From Acidisoma sp035492295 (lineage in GTDB: Bacteria > Pseudomonadota > Alphaproteobacteria > Acetobacterales > Acetobacteraceae): a DNA stretch of 64,000 bases. A program made the translations under genes and the position numbers. Location: NCBI RefSeq assembly GCF_035492295.1, contig NZ_DATJJK010000099.1, positions 24,575-88,574 of the forward strand. The letters run 5' to 3'. The notes beneath the pieces were generated by a model that was given only the letters and a program-made list of their open reading frames with translations, was not told the DNA's origin and made no database searches. Below are positions 52,777-61,527 of this stretch, one piece after another (within the stretch, counting starts at the first letter, position 1; each line of letters opens with the position of its first letter).

Positions 52777-54333
52777 TCATTTCGACAGCCAGACATCGGC
52801 CAGGTCGTAATTGCCGGTCACGAAGGGATGGAAGCCGTGGACATTGCCGCCATAGGCGTAGATCTCGGGCGTGTAATACAGCGGCACGTCAGGCTGATCC
52901 TTGTCCCACTGCTGCTGAACCTTCTTGTAGAGCGTCGTCCGTGCCGCCTGGTCGTTCTGTGTCGCCGCTTGATCGATCCAGGTGTCGATTTGCTTGTTCT
53001 TGTAGAAAGAGTAGAGCGAATGCGACCCGCCGTCATAGGATCCGACGAAGCGGATGATCTCGTCGGGATCGACGATGTCGGTGGTGTCGTAGCTGAAGGA
53101 CATGTCGTAATTGCCATTCTGCTGCGCATCATAGGCAGCGGAGGGGTCGAGCGTCTGGATGGTGATTTTGATCCCGATCTTGGCGAGCGACGCTTGAAGG
53201 ATCTGAGCGGTCGTCTGCTGGTCGGAGTTGCCGCTGTAGACGGTAATGGTGGAAGAAAAGCCGTTCGGCACAGGCGATTTCGCCAGATAGGCCTTGGCGG
53301 CCTTGAGATCATAGGGATAGCCTGTGATGCTCTTGTCGAAGGACCAGGAACTCGGTGACATATAGGCGCCGGCCGGGGTTCCGTGGCCGAACAGCACCAC
53401 CTTCACCAGCGTCTTCTTGTCGATCGATGACGCGATCGCGCGGCGCACGTCAGCATTGTCGAACGGTTTATGGGTGTTGTTGATCGACAGGAAGTCAACG
53501 CGGCTGGAGGGGTAGATGCCGACCTTGACCGCCCCACCCGAGTTCTGCAAAGCCAAGATACTGGAATAGGCCGGGAATTCGTCGATTTGAGCCTGGCCAC
53601 CCTGCACCTCGTTGGCCCTCGTGTTGCTGTCGGCCACCTCCTTGAAGGTGATCGAATTCAGATAGGGCCTTCCCTGGCGCCAATAATGCGGATTGCGGAC
53701 GAAACTGACCTCGACGCCGGGGGTCCAGCTCTTCAGCATGAACGCCCCGCTGCCGATCGGGTGCTTCGCAAAGGCATCGGGTGTCATGCCGGCATAACTG
53801 TAGGGCACGATGGAATTGGCGAAGATCGCCATGTCCGAAGGCAGAGGCGCGAAGGGTTGCTTCGTCTGGATAACCACGGTGTAGGCGTCGGGTGTCGTGA
53901 TCTTGGCAATCGAAGCATCGATGAATGAGAAGGGGCTTGACGGTTTCTGGGTCTGCTCGATCGAGAACTTCACGTCCTTGGAGGTGAGCGGCTGACCGTT
54001 GGTGAAGGTGACCCCGTGTCGGAGGTGGAACGTCCAGCTGAGCCCGTCCGCGGACTGCGACCAGGAGGTCGCCAGATCCGGCCCGACACCGCTGCCATCC
54101 GCCTTGGGCAGCAGAAGCGTATCAAACGCCTCCTCAATGACCCAGATCGAGGCGTTGTCGGTCGGCGCCGACGGCAGGAGTGTGCGAAGCTGCTCTGCCC
54201 GGACCATGACGAGATCGCCGCCTTGCTGCGGCGTCTCCTGGGCGCGCGCGCCGGATACGGCGAGCGGGCTCACACTCACGGCTGCGGCCGTCGCGAGGCC
54301 AATCAGGCACAGTCCAATTGGTGATGCTCTCAT
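52777..54333 (-). CDS. Peptide ABC periplasmic binding protein (SBP family 5)
   Basis: This 518-aa secreted protein has a signal peptide (LCLIGLATAAAVSVSPLAVS, cleaved near ARAQE) and a full SBP_bac_5 domain: LATSWSQSADGLSWTFHLRH, GVTFTNGQPLTSKDVKFSIE and DVRRAIASSIDKKTLVKVVL. Family members bind di- or oligopeptides, nickel or opines. The adjacent peptidases favour peptides, including D-containing ones. About 270 bases separate it from the upstream M55 gene, so it may have its own promoter. Confidence 0.92.
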   Translation of the reverse strand: MRASPIGLCLIGLATAAAVSVSPLAVSGARAQETPQQGGDLVMVRAEQLRTLLPSAPTDNASIWVIEEAFDTLLLPKADGSGVGPDLATSWSQSADGLSWTFHLRHGVTFTNGQPLTSKDVKFSIEQTQKPSSPFSFIDASIAKITTPDAYTVVIQTKQPFAPLPSDMAIFANSIVPYSYAGMTPDAFAKHPIGSGAFMLKSWTPGVEVSFVRNPHYWRQGRPYLNSITFKEVADSNTRANEVQGGQAQIDEFPAYSSILALQNSGGAVKVGIYPSSRVDFLSINNTHKPFDNADVRRAIASSIDKKTLVKVVLFGHGTPAGAYMSPSSWSFDKSITGYPYDLKAAKAYLAKSPVPNGFSSTITVYSGNSDQQTTAQILQASLAKIGIKITIQTLDPSAAYDAQQNGNYDMSFSYDTTDIVDPDEIIRFVGSYDGGSHSLYSFYKNKQIDTWIDQAATQNDQAARTTLYKKVQQQWDKDQPDVPLYYTPEIYAYGGNVHGFHPFVTGNYDLADVWLSK

Positions 54334-54601
54334 TGTCTTCTCTCACTGAATACGTGAATTTTCACCGCCGGAAATGGACACCGCGTGTCAGGTCGGTAGC
54401 GATCTTGTTCCAAGTTATACCAACCATCCTGTCCGCTCGGTCGTCTGCGTCGCACCGTAACGCCTAAGCCCGCAATGATTCTCCAACGATGGCGCCGGAT
54501 TCATGCCTGCGTGAAATCTAATGCAAAACACATGCCCATCGGCGCGGATGGAGATGCCAATTGAGGATGGCGGCCTCCCCCTCTCGCGCCGGATTGGCGG
54601 C
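54334..54601. promoter_or_regulatory. Intergenic region before the binding-protein gene
   Basis: About 270 bases with an AT-richer part around 54400-54425 (minus strand GGTATAACTTGGAACAAG). A promoter for the importer operon is plausible here; no clear operator was found. Confidence 0.3.
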
Positions 54602-55402
54602 TCAAAGGCACATGAACCTCACGGCCCGCTGGACATCGAAAAACTCGATCGCCGCGAAGGCCACCGCACGTGGTCCATGGACCTTCGCACCGGGATACCA
54701 TGCGGCCTTATAGGCATCGGATGGGTTGTTAAACTCCACGACCAGTTCGTAGTGCTCCGCAATTGTCGGAACCTGGCCGGTCAGGTCTTTCGACAAAGAC
54801 CGTTCCACCCCGTCCCGGATCATCTCCCTTGCCCGTCCCGGCGACAGTGAGATCGCTCCGTGCCCGGCGCCCTCCAGTGTGGCGACGGTCGCGATGCCGG
54901 AAACCATGGCCTGGGCATCGGCGCAAATGCCCGAATCCCCCGCTAGAAAAACGGACGGCACGCCGTAGCGTGCCGCGCAGAGCGCATTCAGCGTAAATTC
55001 GGATGCCACCTCGCCATTCAGAAGCAGCCGGTTGATGCGTCCCGTGAGGGTATGGGCGAGCGGATTGGATTCGCTTCCGGCCTTCCCGTGGTAGCCGGTG
55101 TAGATCGCGGCAGAAAAGTCCGACCCAAGGCCGAACATCATCAGATCGGGGTGGCCCGACCATCCGCGGACAACGCGGACATAGTCCGGCAACTGGTCTA
55201 CGATCAAATTCCGCGCACTCGCATGCGCATCCTTGATGACGACCTCCTCTGCCCCGGCTGCCCGCGCCCCTTCGCAAGCGGCCACTACCTCGGCGGTCAT
55301 CAGTGCTCGAAATTCGCCATAGTCGGACTCGGCCCGGTTGGCCTCGTCCCAGTGCACGATGCCGGCAGTGCCCTCGATGTCTGCGCTGATGAAGACTCTC
55401 AC
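54602..55402 (-). CDS. Second M55-family zinc D-aminopeptidase
   Basis: This 266-aa peptidase keeps the DppA metal and catalytic set: Asp8, Glu10 (FISADIEGTAG), His60 (VIKDAHASA), His105 (YTGYHGKAG) and His117 (NPLAHTLTG). It is clearly diverged from the M55 protein at 46.8 kb, so the two probably differ in substrate. It is the first gene of the minus-strand peptide cluster. The C-terminal end (AFAAIEFFDVQRAVRFMCL) is normal. Confidence 0.92.
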   Translation of the reverse strand: MRVFISADIEGTAGIVHWDEANRAESDYGEFRALMTAEVVAACEGARAAGAEEVVIKDAHASARNLIVDQLPDYVRVVRGWSGHPDLMMFGLGSDFSAAIYTGYHGKAGSESNPLAHTLTGRINRLLLNGEVASEFTLNALCAARYGVPSVFLAGDSGICADAQAMVSGIATVATLEGAGHGAISLSPGRAREMIRDGVERSLSKDLTGQVPTIAEHYELVVEFNNPSDAYKAAWYPGAKVHGPRAVAFAAIEFFDVQRAVRFMCL

Positions 55403-55960
55403 GGCAATGCAGCCTTCTTCAGATCAAGTAGAGAGCGTTCGAGACAAAGCGCCTGGGCACGTCCGAGCGAGACCTTCATCAGGTCCCCCTCGCACACGCT
55501 AGGGCTGCGAGCAGCGCACTAGCTCTCCGATTACGATCCAAACTCTGCGAGAGGTTACGGACAGACGTCAAGAAATTTATTTTCTTATAGGAGATTTATT
55601 TGGCAGATAAGGCAACGCACCGGTGTGATGCCTCCGATTAGGGCAGAGCGCAGCGGCGGCAGACTGCAGCACACTGGCCGAGGCTTAGGCAAAGACTCCG
55701 AGCGGTCGGAGACTCACTCTTCGATTGGCTACTATGTCGCGGGGCTCTTTATGAAGTTGCTTGAGCAAGTGCGCACGTCGTTTGATTCTCAACTTTCGAA
55801 GGTAATGGCTACGATTATAGCAAGCTCGACAAATTGTCTCGCGTCAAACGCCGGGCAATCAGAGCTAACAGTATCCGAATCGGATCCCTCATCCTCCACG
55901 AGGACCGAGCTCGCCCAGAGGAAGGCGAAAACATGGAACTCGTGCTCGTGCCAAGCAGCA
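55403..55960. other. Upstream region of the peptide cluster, no gene
   Basis: About 560 bases. An AT-rich block at about 55570-55605 contains AAATTTATTT and AGATTTATTT as near-direct repeats spaced by one to two helical turns, a possible promoter or operator for the M55/importer cluster. No coding sequence is recognised. Confidence 0.35.
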
Positions 55961-56220
55961 GCGCCAGGCTTTCCGGCAGCCCTAGCGCGACGACGGTCTC
56001 ACCTGGGACGGGTTGTGCGCCGAGCCGGACGGCAGCCGCTCGCATGGCCACCAACTCGCCCAGCCGACGTAGCGCTGAGGCAGCCTCCTGCTCGGCGGCG
56101 AGCGCCGCTGCCGGGGCTCTCCGGGAAAAGCAGCCGCGAGTGCAACAGCACGAGGTGCGTCGCAATCACCAGCCGGTCGGCCCGGCGCTCGAGCGCGATG
56201 CGGATTTCGTATCTGTCGAT
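55961..56220 (-). pseudogene. ScpA-like relic with frameshift
   Basis: The minus strand reads YEIRIALERRADRLVIATHL, VLLHSRLLFPESP and then, after a frame change near 56115, AAALAAEQEAASALRRLGEL and VAMRAAAVRLGAQPVPG. This follows the ADYLVMAAWLAYLKSRLLLP...A..LRRLEAMR.AA..L..RP pattern of segregation/condensation protein A. Both ends are missing. The assignment rests on one motif only. Confidence 0.35.
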
Positions 56221-56273
56221 ATTCCGTGAAAGGCTCTCCCCGGCGGATCGCTGATGTCAGGCAATCGGGGTTT

Positions 56274-56409
56274 CACGAGTTGCAGAGTTTTGCGAATACC
56301 GTCAGGCGCGATGAGGCTGCCGATCGCAACGAGATCGCCGATCTCTGGAGCAGGGGTCAAGTCGAGGGTCAGATTAATCGCCTGAAAATCTGCAAAGAGC
56401 CATGTATGT
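56274..56409 (+). pseudogene. ISL3-family transposase C-terminal relic
   Basis: The plus strand reads HELQSFANTVRRDEAADRNE, IADLWSRGQVEGQINRLKIC and KEPCM. This corresponds to LQRFAKALKRDRDAIRNAIV..WSSGQVEGQINRLKTIKRSM in the ISL3 element at 44.2 kb, but differs enough to be a separate insertion. The conserved WS.GQ.EGQINRLK block makes the call firm. The rest of the IS is lost. Confidence 0.75.
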
Positions 56410-56726
56410 CCGGCTCCCAGTCTATCCGGCGATCACAAGCGTAAGCCGAGATCATTGCGGTCTCTATGCCCAGGCTGCCGCTCGCGGAGCGCCCTGCCCA
56501 AAATCACATCTGGCACGGCCATTCAATCTGCCTCGGCGAACCTATTCCTTGTCGTTTTAGCAATGTTTCCTTACAGTCTTCGTGTGGTGAGCTCTGCCGA
56601 TGTGTATCCGAAGATCCCCATTGACAACGTCCACTGAGCGGCTGATCGACCCCCTCAACGATCGTAAGGGAGTGCGACGCGCTCGCGTCGCGAGGGAAAT
56701 CGATGCACCTCTCGTTAAGCCCTAGC
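56410..56726. other. No gene recognised
   Basis: About 300 bases between the ISL3 relic and the VOC gene. It probably contains the right-hand scar of the accessory region; no repeat of the tRNA-Gly end was seen here. Confidence 0.35.
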
Positions 56727-57188
56727 TTAACTAGCGAAGAGGCTGTCCATATCGGCGAAGGCCTTGAACTCCAGCGCATTGCCGGAGGGATCGAGGAAGA
56801 ACATCGTTGCCTGCTCCCCGGGCTGACGGCGAAAGCGGATATAGGGCTTGATGATGAAGGAGACGCCGGCCGCCTGCAGCCGTGCGGCGAGTGCCTGCCA
56901 CAACGGCATGGTCAGCACGACGCCGAAATGCGGTACCGGCACATCATGGCCGTCGACGGGATTGTGATGCGCGATGGCATCGCCGGCACTTTCGGCAGGC
57001 TTGTAATGAGCCACGATCTGATGGCCGAAGAGGTTGAAGTCTATCCAGGTATCGGAGCTGCGGCCTTCCGGGCAGCCGAGCAGGCCGCCGTAGAAGCGGC
57101 GCGCTGCTTCCAGATCCCGCACCGGAAAGGCGATGTGAAAGGGCGTCACACCTGTCGTGTGGTCAAGGGCCGTCGATAGATCGTCCAT
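56727..57188 (-). CDS. VOC-superfamily (glyoxalase/dioxygenase fold) protein
   Basis: This 153-aa protein is a single VOC unit with two beta-alpha-beta-beta-beta modules: PFHIAFPVRDLEAARRFYGG, LLGCPEGRSSDTWIDFNLFG and, at the end, TMFFLDPSGNALEFKAFADM. The metal ligands would be the His in PFHIAF, the His in PHFGVVL and the Glu in NALEFK. The substrate is unknown. It lies 17 bases downstream of the TetR gene on the same strand and is probably co-transcribed. Confidence 0.88.
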   Translation of the reverse strand: MDDLSTALDHTTGVTPFHIAFPVRDLEAARRFYGGLLGCPEGRSSDTWIDFNLFGHQIVAHYKPAESAGDAIAHHNPVDGHDVPVPHFGVVLTMPLWQALAARLQAAGVSFIIKPYIRFRRQPGEQATMFFLDPSGNALEFKAFADMDSLFAS

Positions 57189-57205
57189 GATCTCTTTCTC
57201 TTCTC

Positions 57206-57931
57206 TCAGCTAAGCGCTTGTGCGTCGATCATTTCGCCGGTTGTCAGATGATTGAGCACGAGTCGGCGCATGTCATCGATGGCGCGGCGATGGTTGAAAC
57301 GCGGAAACATGACGGAGCGGAACAGACAGCCGTCCAGAAAGGTGGAAATAAAGACGGACATGCCTTCCGCATCCACCGGGCGGAAGCGGCCTTGCGCGAT
57401 GCCGGCTTTGATGGCCTTGCCGAGGACGACGGATTCCTTGTCATAAAAGCTACGAATGGCCCGATCGACGCGCGGCGTACGACTGCGCGTACTCGCATAG
57501 TCCAGGCTGATCTTCGCGAGCTTGCGCAGCAGCACGAACTGGATGACGTGAATTTCCACCCAGGAGGTGATGATCTCCTCCGGAGCATGGGCACCCGCGC
57601 TGACATCGTCAAACTTGCGGAAGGCGACATCGACGGTCTTCTCAACAGCCTTGAGAAACAGCTCCTCCTTGCTGCCGAAATAATAGTAGATCAGCGCGGA
57701 ATTGATGCCTGTGGCGGCGGCAATATCCTTGATCGTCACCGTCGAATAATTCTGCTGCGCGAAAAGATCGAGCGCCGCGCTCTGCAAGGCGTCGGCAACG
57801 TCCGACGAGCGGGCCTGAGGCTTGCGGGCCCGCGCCAGCTTCTCCTTGCCTTCGGTCAGCGCCGAGCGCGCTTCCACCGCGGGCTGCCGCGTCTTCTTCT
57901 GTGCCGAAGCACCCTGCCTCATCATCGTCAT
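57206..57931 (-). CDS. TetR/AcrR-family regulator
   Basis: This 241-aa protein has a basic 45-residue lead and then the TetR HTH (ALQSAALDLFAQQNYSTVTI, KDIAAATGINSALIYYYFGS, KEELFLKAVEK). A helical ligand domain follows. It is divergent from the FAD dehydrogenase gene, with 112 bases between them that include an AT-rich TTAACTAACCGATTAATC motif at 57991-58008, so it likely represses that gene and itself. The inducer is unknown. Confidence 0.9.
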   Translation of the reverse strand: MTMMRQGASAQKKTRQPAVEARSALTEGKEKLARARKPQARSSDVADALQSAALDLFAQQNYSTVTIKDIAAATGINSALIYYYFGSKEELFLKAVEKTVDVAFRKFDDVSAGAHAPEEIITSWVEIHVIQFVLLRKLAKISLDYASTRSRTPRVDRAIRSFYDKESVVLGKAIKAGIAQGRFRPVDAEGMSVFISTFLDGCLFRSVMFPRFNHRRAIDDMRRLVLNHLTTGEMIDAQALS

Positions 57932-58043
57932 CCCAGCCTAAAACTCCGCCTCCGCACCGCGGCTGCTCAAACCGTCAGAAGCATTCCGATTTAACTAACC
58001 GATTAATCAAGGTTGGAACAGAATTTGCATCCGCGCAAGAGCC

Positions 58044-59678
58044 ATGAACCGAAGCCCGCCAATTTCCGAAATCGATTGTGATGTGCTGGTCGCGGGCTCG
58101 GGCTCGGCCGGGCTGACCGCGGCCCTGGCCGCGGCCGCCCAGGGCGCGCGCGTCATCATCGCGGAAAAAACCGCGTGGGTCGGCGGCACCACGGCGCTAT
58201 CCGGCGCCGCCATCTGGGTTCCGGCCAATCACGTCGCGGCCGCGGCCGGGATTGCGGACAGTCCGGCGCAGGCGCTGGCCTATATACGGGCAGCGGCTCC
58301 TCCCGGCTGGGCCGCGACCGAAGCGCCGCTCTGGGCCCGCATGGCGGAAAGCGCCGGTCCCATGCTCCGCTTTGTCGAGGCGCATACGCCCCTTACCTTC
58401 CAACTGACCCCGCAGGGCGATCCGCTGAGCGACCTGCCGGGGGCCTGCGCCATGGGCCGCATGCTCTCCCTTCTGGCGCTGCCGAGCCAGCTGGCGGGGC
58501 CCTTCCGGCACCGGCTGCGCCCCACCCTCTTTCCGCATTTCTATACCTTTCAGGAAGCACTGGCGGTCGACCTCTATCATCACCCGCTGCGGGCCGCGCT
58601 GCGCTACGCCCCGCGTTTGCTGCACCGCGTCCTGGCCGGCCGGCGCGGCAAGGGCACCGCCCTGGTCACGGGCCTGCTGCGCGGCTGCCTGGATCAAGGC
58701 TGCCGCCTGCTGCTCGAGACGCCCTTGGAGCGGCTGGTGGTGGAGGACGGCCGGGTGATCGGTGCCGAGGTCCGGCAGCAGGGCAGGCTGACCACCATCC
58801 GCGCGCGCCACGGCGTGATCCTGGCGAGCGGCGGCTTCGAATGGGACGAGGCCAGACGCCGCCAGCACTTTCCGGGTCCGCACGGCCTCCCCGCCAGCCC
58901 CCGCGCCAATAGCGGCGACGCGCACCGCATGGCGGAAGCCGCCGGCGCCGCCCTCGACCATATGGATCAGGCCAATGTCGCGCCCGTCGTGCCGACCCGC
59001 TACGAGGGCCAACCCCACGGCCTCTCGATCTATTTTCACCAGGAGCCGAACGCCATTCTGGTGGATTCCGGCGGCCGCCGCTTCGTCGACGAGCAATGCT
59101 TCAATCTCGGCGAAGTCCTGAACCGATTCGACCCCGCCAGCGGCGCGTCTGAGCATCTGCCTGCCTGGATGATCACCGACGCGCGCATCTGGCGCCGGGC
59201 GCCAGTACTGCGTTTCTATGCCCGCCGCCACGGCCGTGACTGGCTGCGGCAGGCACCGACACTCGCCGCATTAGCCGTGGCGATTGGCCTGCCTCCGGCC
59301 ACGCTGGAGGCGACCGTCGCGCGCTACAACGCCGCCAGCGCTTCGGGACAGGACACTGAATTCGGCCGCGCGGCCCAGGGCCCGGTCGGCATGGCGCCGA
59401 TCGAGCGCGCGCCCTTCGTCGCCCTGCCCTTCCACCGCGCCTTCATGTCTACCAAGGGTGGCCCGCGCACGGATGCCATGGGGCGGGTTCTGCGCCCGGA
59501 CGGGCGCATTCTGCCCGGACTGTTCTGCGCCGGCGTCGCCATGGCCAATCCGATCGGGACCCGTGCCGTGGGCGCCGGCACGACCATCGGCCCCAATATG
59601 CTCTGGGGCTATGTCTGCGGCCTCACCGCCAGCGGCCATGACTGGCCCGACAGCGAGGCCGCCGATGCTAACCGCTGA
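58044..59678 (+). CDS. FAD-dependent dehydrogenase, fumarate reductase/ketosteroid-dehydrogenase type
   Basis: This 544-aa protein has the N-terminal FAD site (CDVLVAGSGSAGLTAALAAA), WVGGTTALSGAAIWVP, a middle substrate cap, and the C-terminal FAD part (PGLFCAGVAMANPIGTRAVG, AGTTIGPNMLWGYVCG). This pattern is shared by 3-ketosteroid delta-1-dehydrogenases and related FAD_binding_2 enzymes. The substrate is not clear. It is divergent from the tetR gene and its end overlaps the convergent SDR gene by 11 bases. Confidence 0.88.
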   Translation: MNRSPPISEIDCDVLVAGSGSAGLTAALAAAAQGARVIIAEKTAWVGGTTALSGAAIWVPANHVAAAAGIADSPAQALAYIRAAAPPGWAATEAPLWARMAESAGPMLRFVEAHTPLTFQLTPQGDPLSDLPGACAMGRMLSLLALPSQLAGPFRHRLRPTLFPHFYTFQEALAVDLYHHPLRAALRYAPRLLHRVLAGRRGKGTALVTGLLRGCLDQGCRLLLETPLERLVVEDGRVIGAEVRQQGRLTTIRARHGVILASGGFEWDEARRRQHFPGPHGLPASPRANSGDAHRMAEAAGAALDHMDQANVAPVVPTRYEGQPHGLSIYFHQEPNAILVDSGGRRFVDEQCFNLGEVLNRFDPASGASEHLPAWMITDARIWRRAPVLRFYARRHGRDWLRQAPTLAALAVAIGLPPATLEATVARYNAASASGQDTEFGRAAQGPVGMAPIERAPFVALPFHRAFMSTKGGPRTDAMGRVLRPDGRILPGLFCAGVAMANPIGTRAVGAGTTIGPNMLWGYVCGLTASGHDWPDSEAADANR

Positions 59679-60462
59679 TGTACCAGGTGGTCACGCTGCC
59701 GCCGTCCAGGATCAGCATCTGCCCGTTGACATAGCCGCCATCGGCGGAGGCGAGATAGACCACGGCGCGCGCCACTTCCCACGGCTCGCCCGCGCGTTGC
59801 AGCGGGATCTTGCGAACCTCGGCGGCAAGCGCCGGTTCCCGTTCCTCCCAGCCGGTGCCGCTCTCGCGGATCGGCCCCGGGCTGACGCCATTGACGCGGA
59901 TACCGTGGCGGGCCCATTCCACGGCCATCTGCTGGGTCAGGCTGACGACCGCCGCCTTGGACGGGCCATAGCCGCCCGCGCCGGGATAGCAGCGATGCGC
60001 CGAGGCACCGGCGATATTGACGATCGCGCCGCCGCCGCCCTGTGCCACCATCTGCCGGGCAGCTGCCCGCCCGGCCAGGAAGGCACCGCGCGCATTGACG
60101 GCGAAGACCCGGTCCCAATCCTCGGCGGTCAGCTCCAGAAGCGGCGCCCTGCCGCTGGCGCCGGCGTTATTGACCAGAACGTCAAGTTGACCGAAGGTTT
60201 CTGCAACCTTGGCGACGGCGGCAGAGATCGCCGCGTCGTCTGCGATATCCGCGACCAGCGCCATGGCGCGGACGCCGAGCGTCCGCGCTTCGGCGGCCAC
60301 CGCTTCCGCCTGCACCAGGTCGCGCGCCGCCAGAACGGCGATATCCGCCCCCTCGCGCGCGAGTTCGAGTGAAATGGCCCGACCGATGCCCTTGCCGCCG
60401 CCGGTAATCAGAACGGTGCGCCCCGACATCCGCCAGGTCCGCGTTTTCTGTTCAGTGTCCAT
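59668..60462 (-). CDS. Short-chain dehydrogenase/reductase
   Basis: This 264-aa classical SDR has TVLITGGGKGIGRAISLELA, the NNAG motif (DVLVNNAGASGRAPLLEL), active Ser in IVNIAGASAHRC, YxxxK in YGPSKAAVVSLTQQM and the C-terminal YVNGQMLILDGGSVT. It is NAD(P)-dependent. The catalytic set is complete, unlike the broken SDR at 19.4 kb. It converges on the FAD dehydrogenase and is divergent from the ABC transporter genes. Confidence 0.9.
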   Translation of the reverse strand: MDTEQKTRTWRMSGRTVLITGGGKGIGRAISLELAREGADIAVLAARDLVQAEAVAAEARTLGVRAMALVADIADDAAISAAVAKVAETFGQLDVLVNNAGASGRAPLLELTAEDWDRVFAVNARGAFLAGRAAARQMVAQGGGGAIVNIAGASAHRCYPGAGGYGPSKAAVVSLTQQMAVEWARHGIRVNGVSPGPIRESGTGWEEREPALAAEVRKIPLQRAGEPWEVARAVVYLASADGGYVNGQMLILDGGSVTTWYISG

Positions 60463-60551
60463 TACAAGCTTGTCCTCTCATCTCAGTGGAGCGCGGCGGA
60501 CGGTTGCCGCGCTCTCTCGCCGCCATGCCTAAGCAGGAAGGAGACCAACCA

Positions 60552-61343
60552 ATGCGTGAGCCCCTCGTCGTCGCCAATCAGGTAATCAAGCGGTACGGCA
60601 ATGTCGAAGTCCTCCGCGGCGTCGACTTCTCGGTGCAGCCAGGCGAAGTCGCCTGCCTGATCGGGCCGTCGGGCTCGGGAAAATCGACTTTCCTGCGTTG
60701 CATCAACCATCTTGAGAAAATCGACGGGGGCACGCTGATGGTCGGCGGCGACTTCATCGGCTACCGGCGCGACGGCCACAAGCTTTATGAACTGCGCGAA
60801 GCCGACATCGCGGCCAAGCGCGCGAAGATCGGCATGGTTTTCCAGCGCTTCAATCTCTTCGCGCATATGACGGCGCTGGAGAATGTCATCGAGGCGCCGA
60901 TGGTGGTGAAGCGCGAATCTCGGCGCGAGGCGACCGAGCATGCGCGCAGCCTGCTTGCCCGCGTCGGGCTGTCCCACCGCGTCGACGCCTATCCTTCCGA
61001 ACTGTCAGGCGGCCAGCAGCAGCGCGTTGCCATTGCCCGGGCACTGGCAATGCGCCCCGAACTGATGCTCTTCGACGAGCCGACCAGCGCGCTTGACCCT
61101 GAACTCGTGGGAGAGGTTCTTGATGTCATGCGCGATCTTGCGCGCGACGGCATGACCATGATTGTCGTCACGCATGAGATGGGCTTCGCGCGCGAAGTAG
61201 GCAAGACCATCGCCTTCATGGACGAGGGTGTGGTGGTGGAGCACGGCACGCCCGAGCGGCTTTTCTCGGCCCCGCGCCACCCCCGCACCAAGGCCTTCCT
61301 GTCCAAGGTTCTGACGACCTTCCTCTCGCGCAGCGACGCCTGA
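60552..61343 (+). CDS. Polar amino-acid ABC transporter ATPase (GlnQ/HisP-like)
   Basis: This 263-aa ATPase has Walker A GPSGSGKST, Q-loop MVFQRFNLFAHMTALENV, signature LSGGQQQRVAIARALAM and Walker B MLFDEPTSALDPELVG. The H-loop VVTHEMGFAREV is typical of amino-acid importers. ATG 60552 has GGAAGGAG eight bases before it; longer in-frame starts lack this. It heads the importer operon with SBP and permease. Confidence 0.92.
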   Translation: MREPLVVANQVIKRYGNVEVLRGVDFSVQPGEVACLIGPSGSGKSTFLRCINHLEKIDGGTLMVGGDFIGYRRDGHKLYELREADIAAKRAKIGMVFQRFNLFAHMTALENVIEAPMVVKRESRREATEHARSLLARVGLSHRVDAYPSELSGGQQQRVAIARALAMRPELMLFDEPTSALDPELVGEVLDVMRDLARDGMTMIVVTHEMGFAREVGKTIAFMDEGVVVEHGTPERLFSAPRHPRTKAFLSKVLTTFLSRSDA

Positions 61344-61441
61344 GATGATCATGAACCATGCAATCGTCATTATGATGAACGATTCTTGTGCAGATCACGC
61401 CGGGCGACGGAAAGTTTTTAATTAATCGCTCGTTTAAACTT

Positions 61442-61470
61442 TTGACCGTGACGCGGAGTCTCCCTAGCTT
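61442..61470 (+). promoter_or_regulatory. Promoter in front of the amino-acid SBP gene
   Basis: TTGACC (61442-61447) and TAGCTT (61465-61470) are separated by 17 bases. Directly upstream lies an AT-rich block with ATTAATC and the palindrome GTTTAAAC (61432-61439), a possible operator. Confidence 0.45.
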
Positions 61471-61527
61471 GGCGTACGAGCTACGCCATTCCTTTCACAG
61501 ACTGTGCATCAGAAGGCTTTCTCACCG

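Noticed and set aside
55834..56229. 131-codon plus-strand frame at the right scar
   Set aside because: Ser/Ala/Arg-rich translation antisense to the better supported ScpA-like relic.
55403..56726. attR copy of the tRNA-Gly 3' end
   Set aside because: Searched by eye on both strands for the GATTCCCGCTACCCGC segment; not found here or elsewhere in the window.
58197..59231. 344-codon minus-strand frame opposite the FAD dehydrogenase
   Set aside because: Antisense to a gene with clear FAD motifs at both ends; translation has no recognisable domain.
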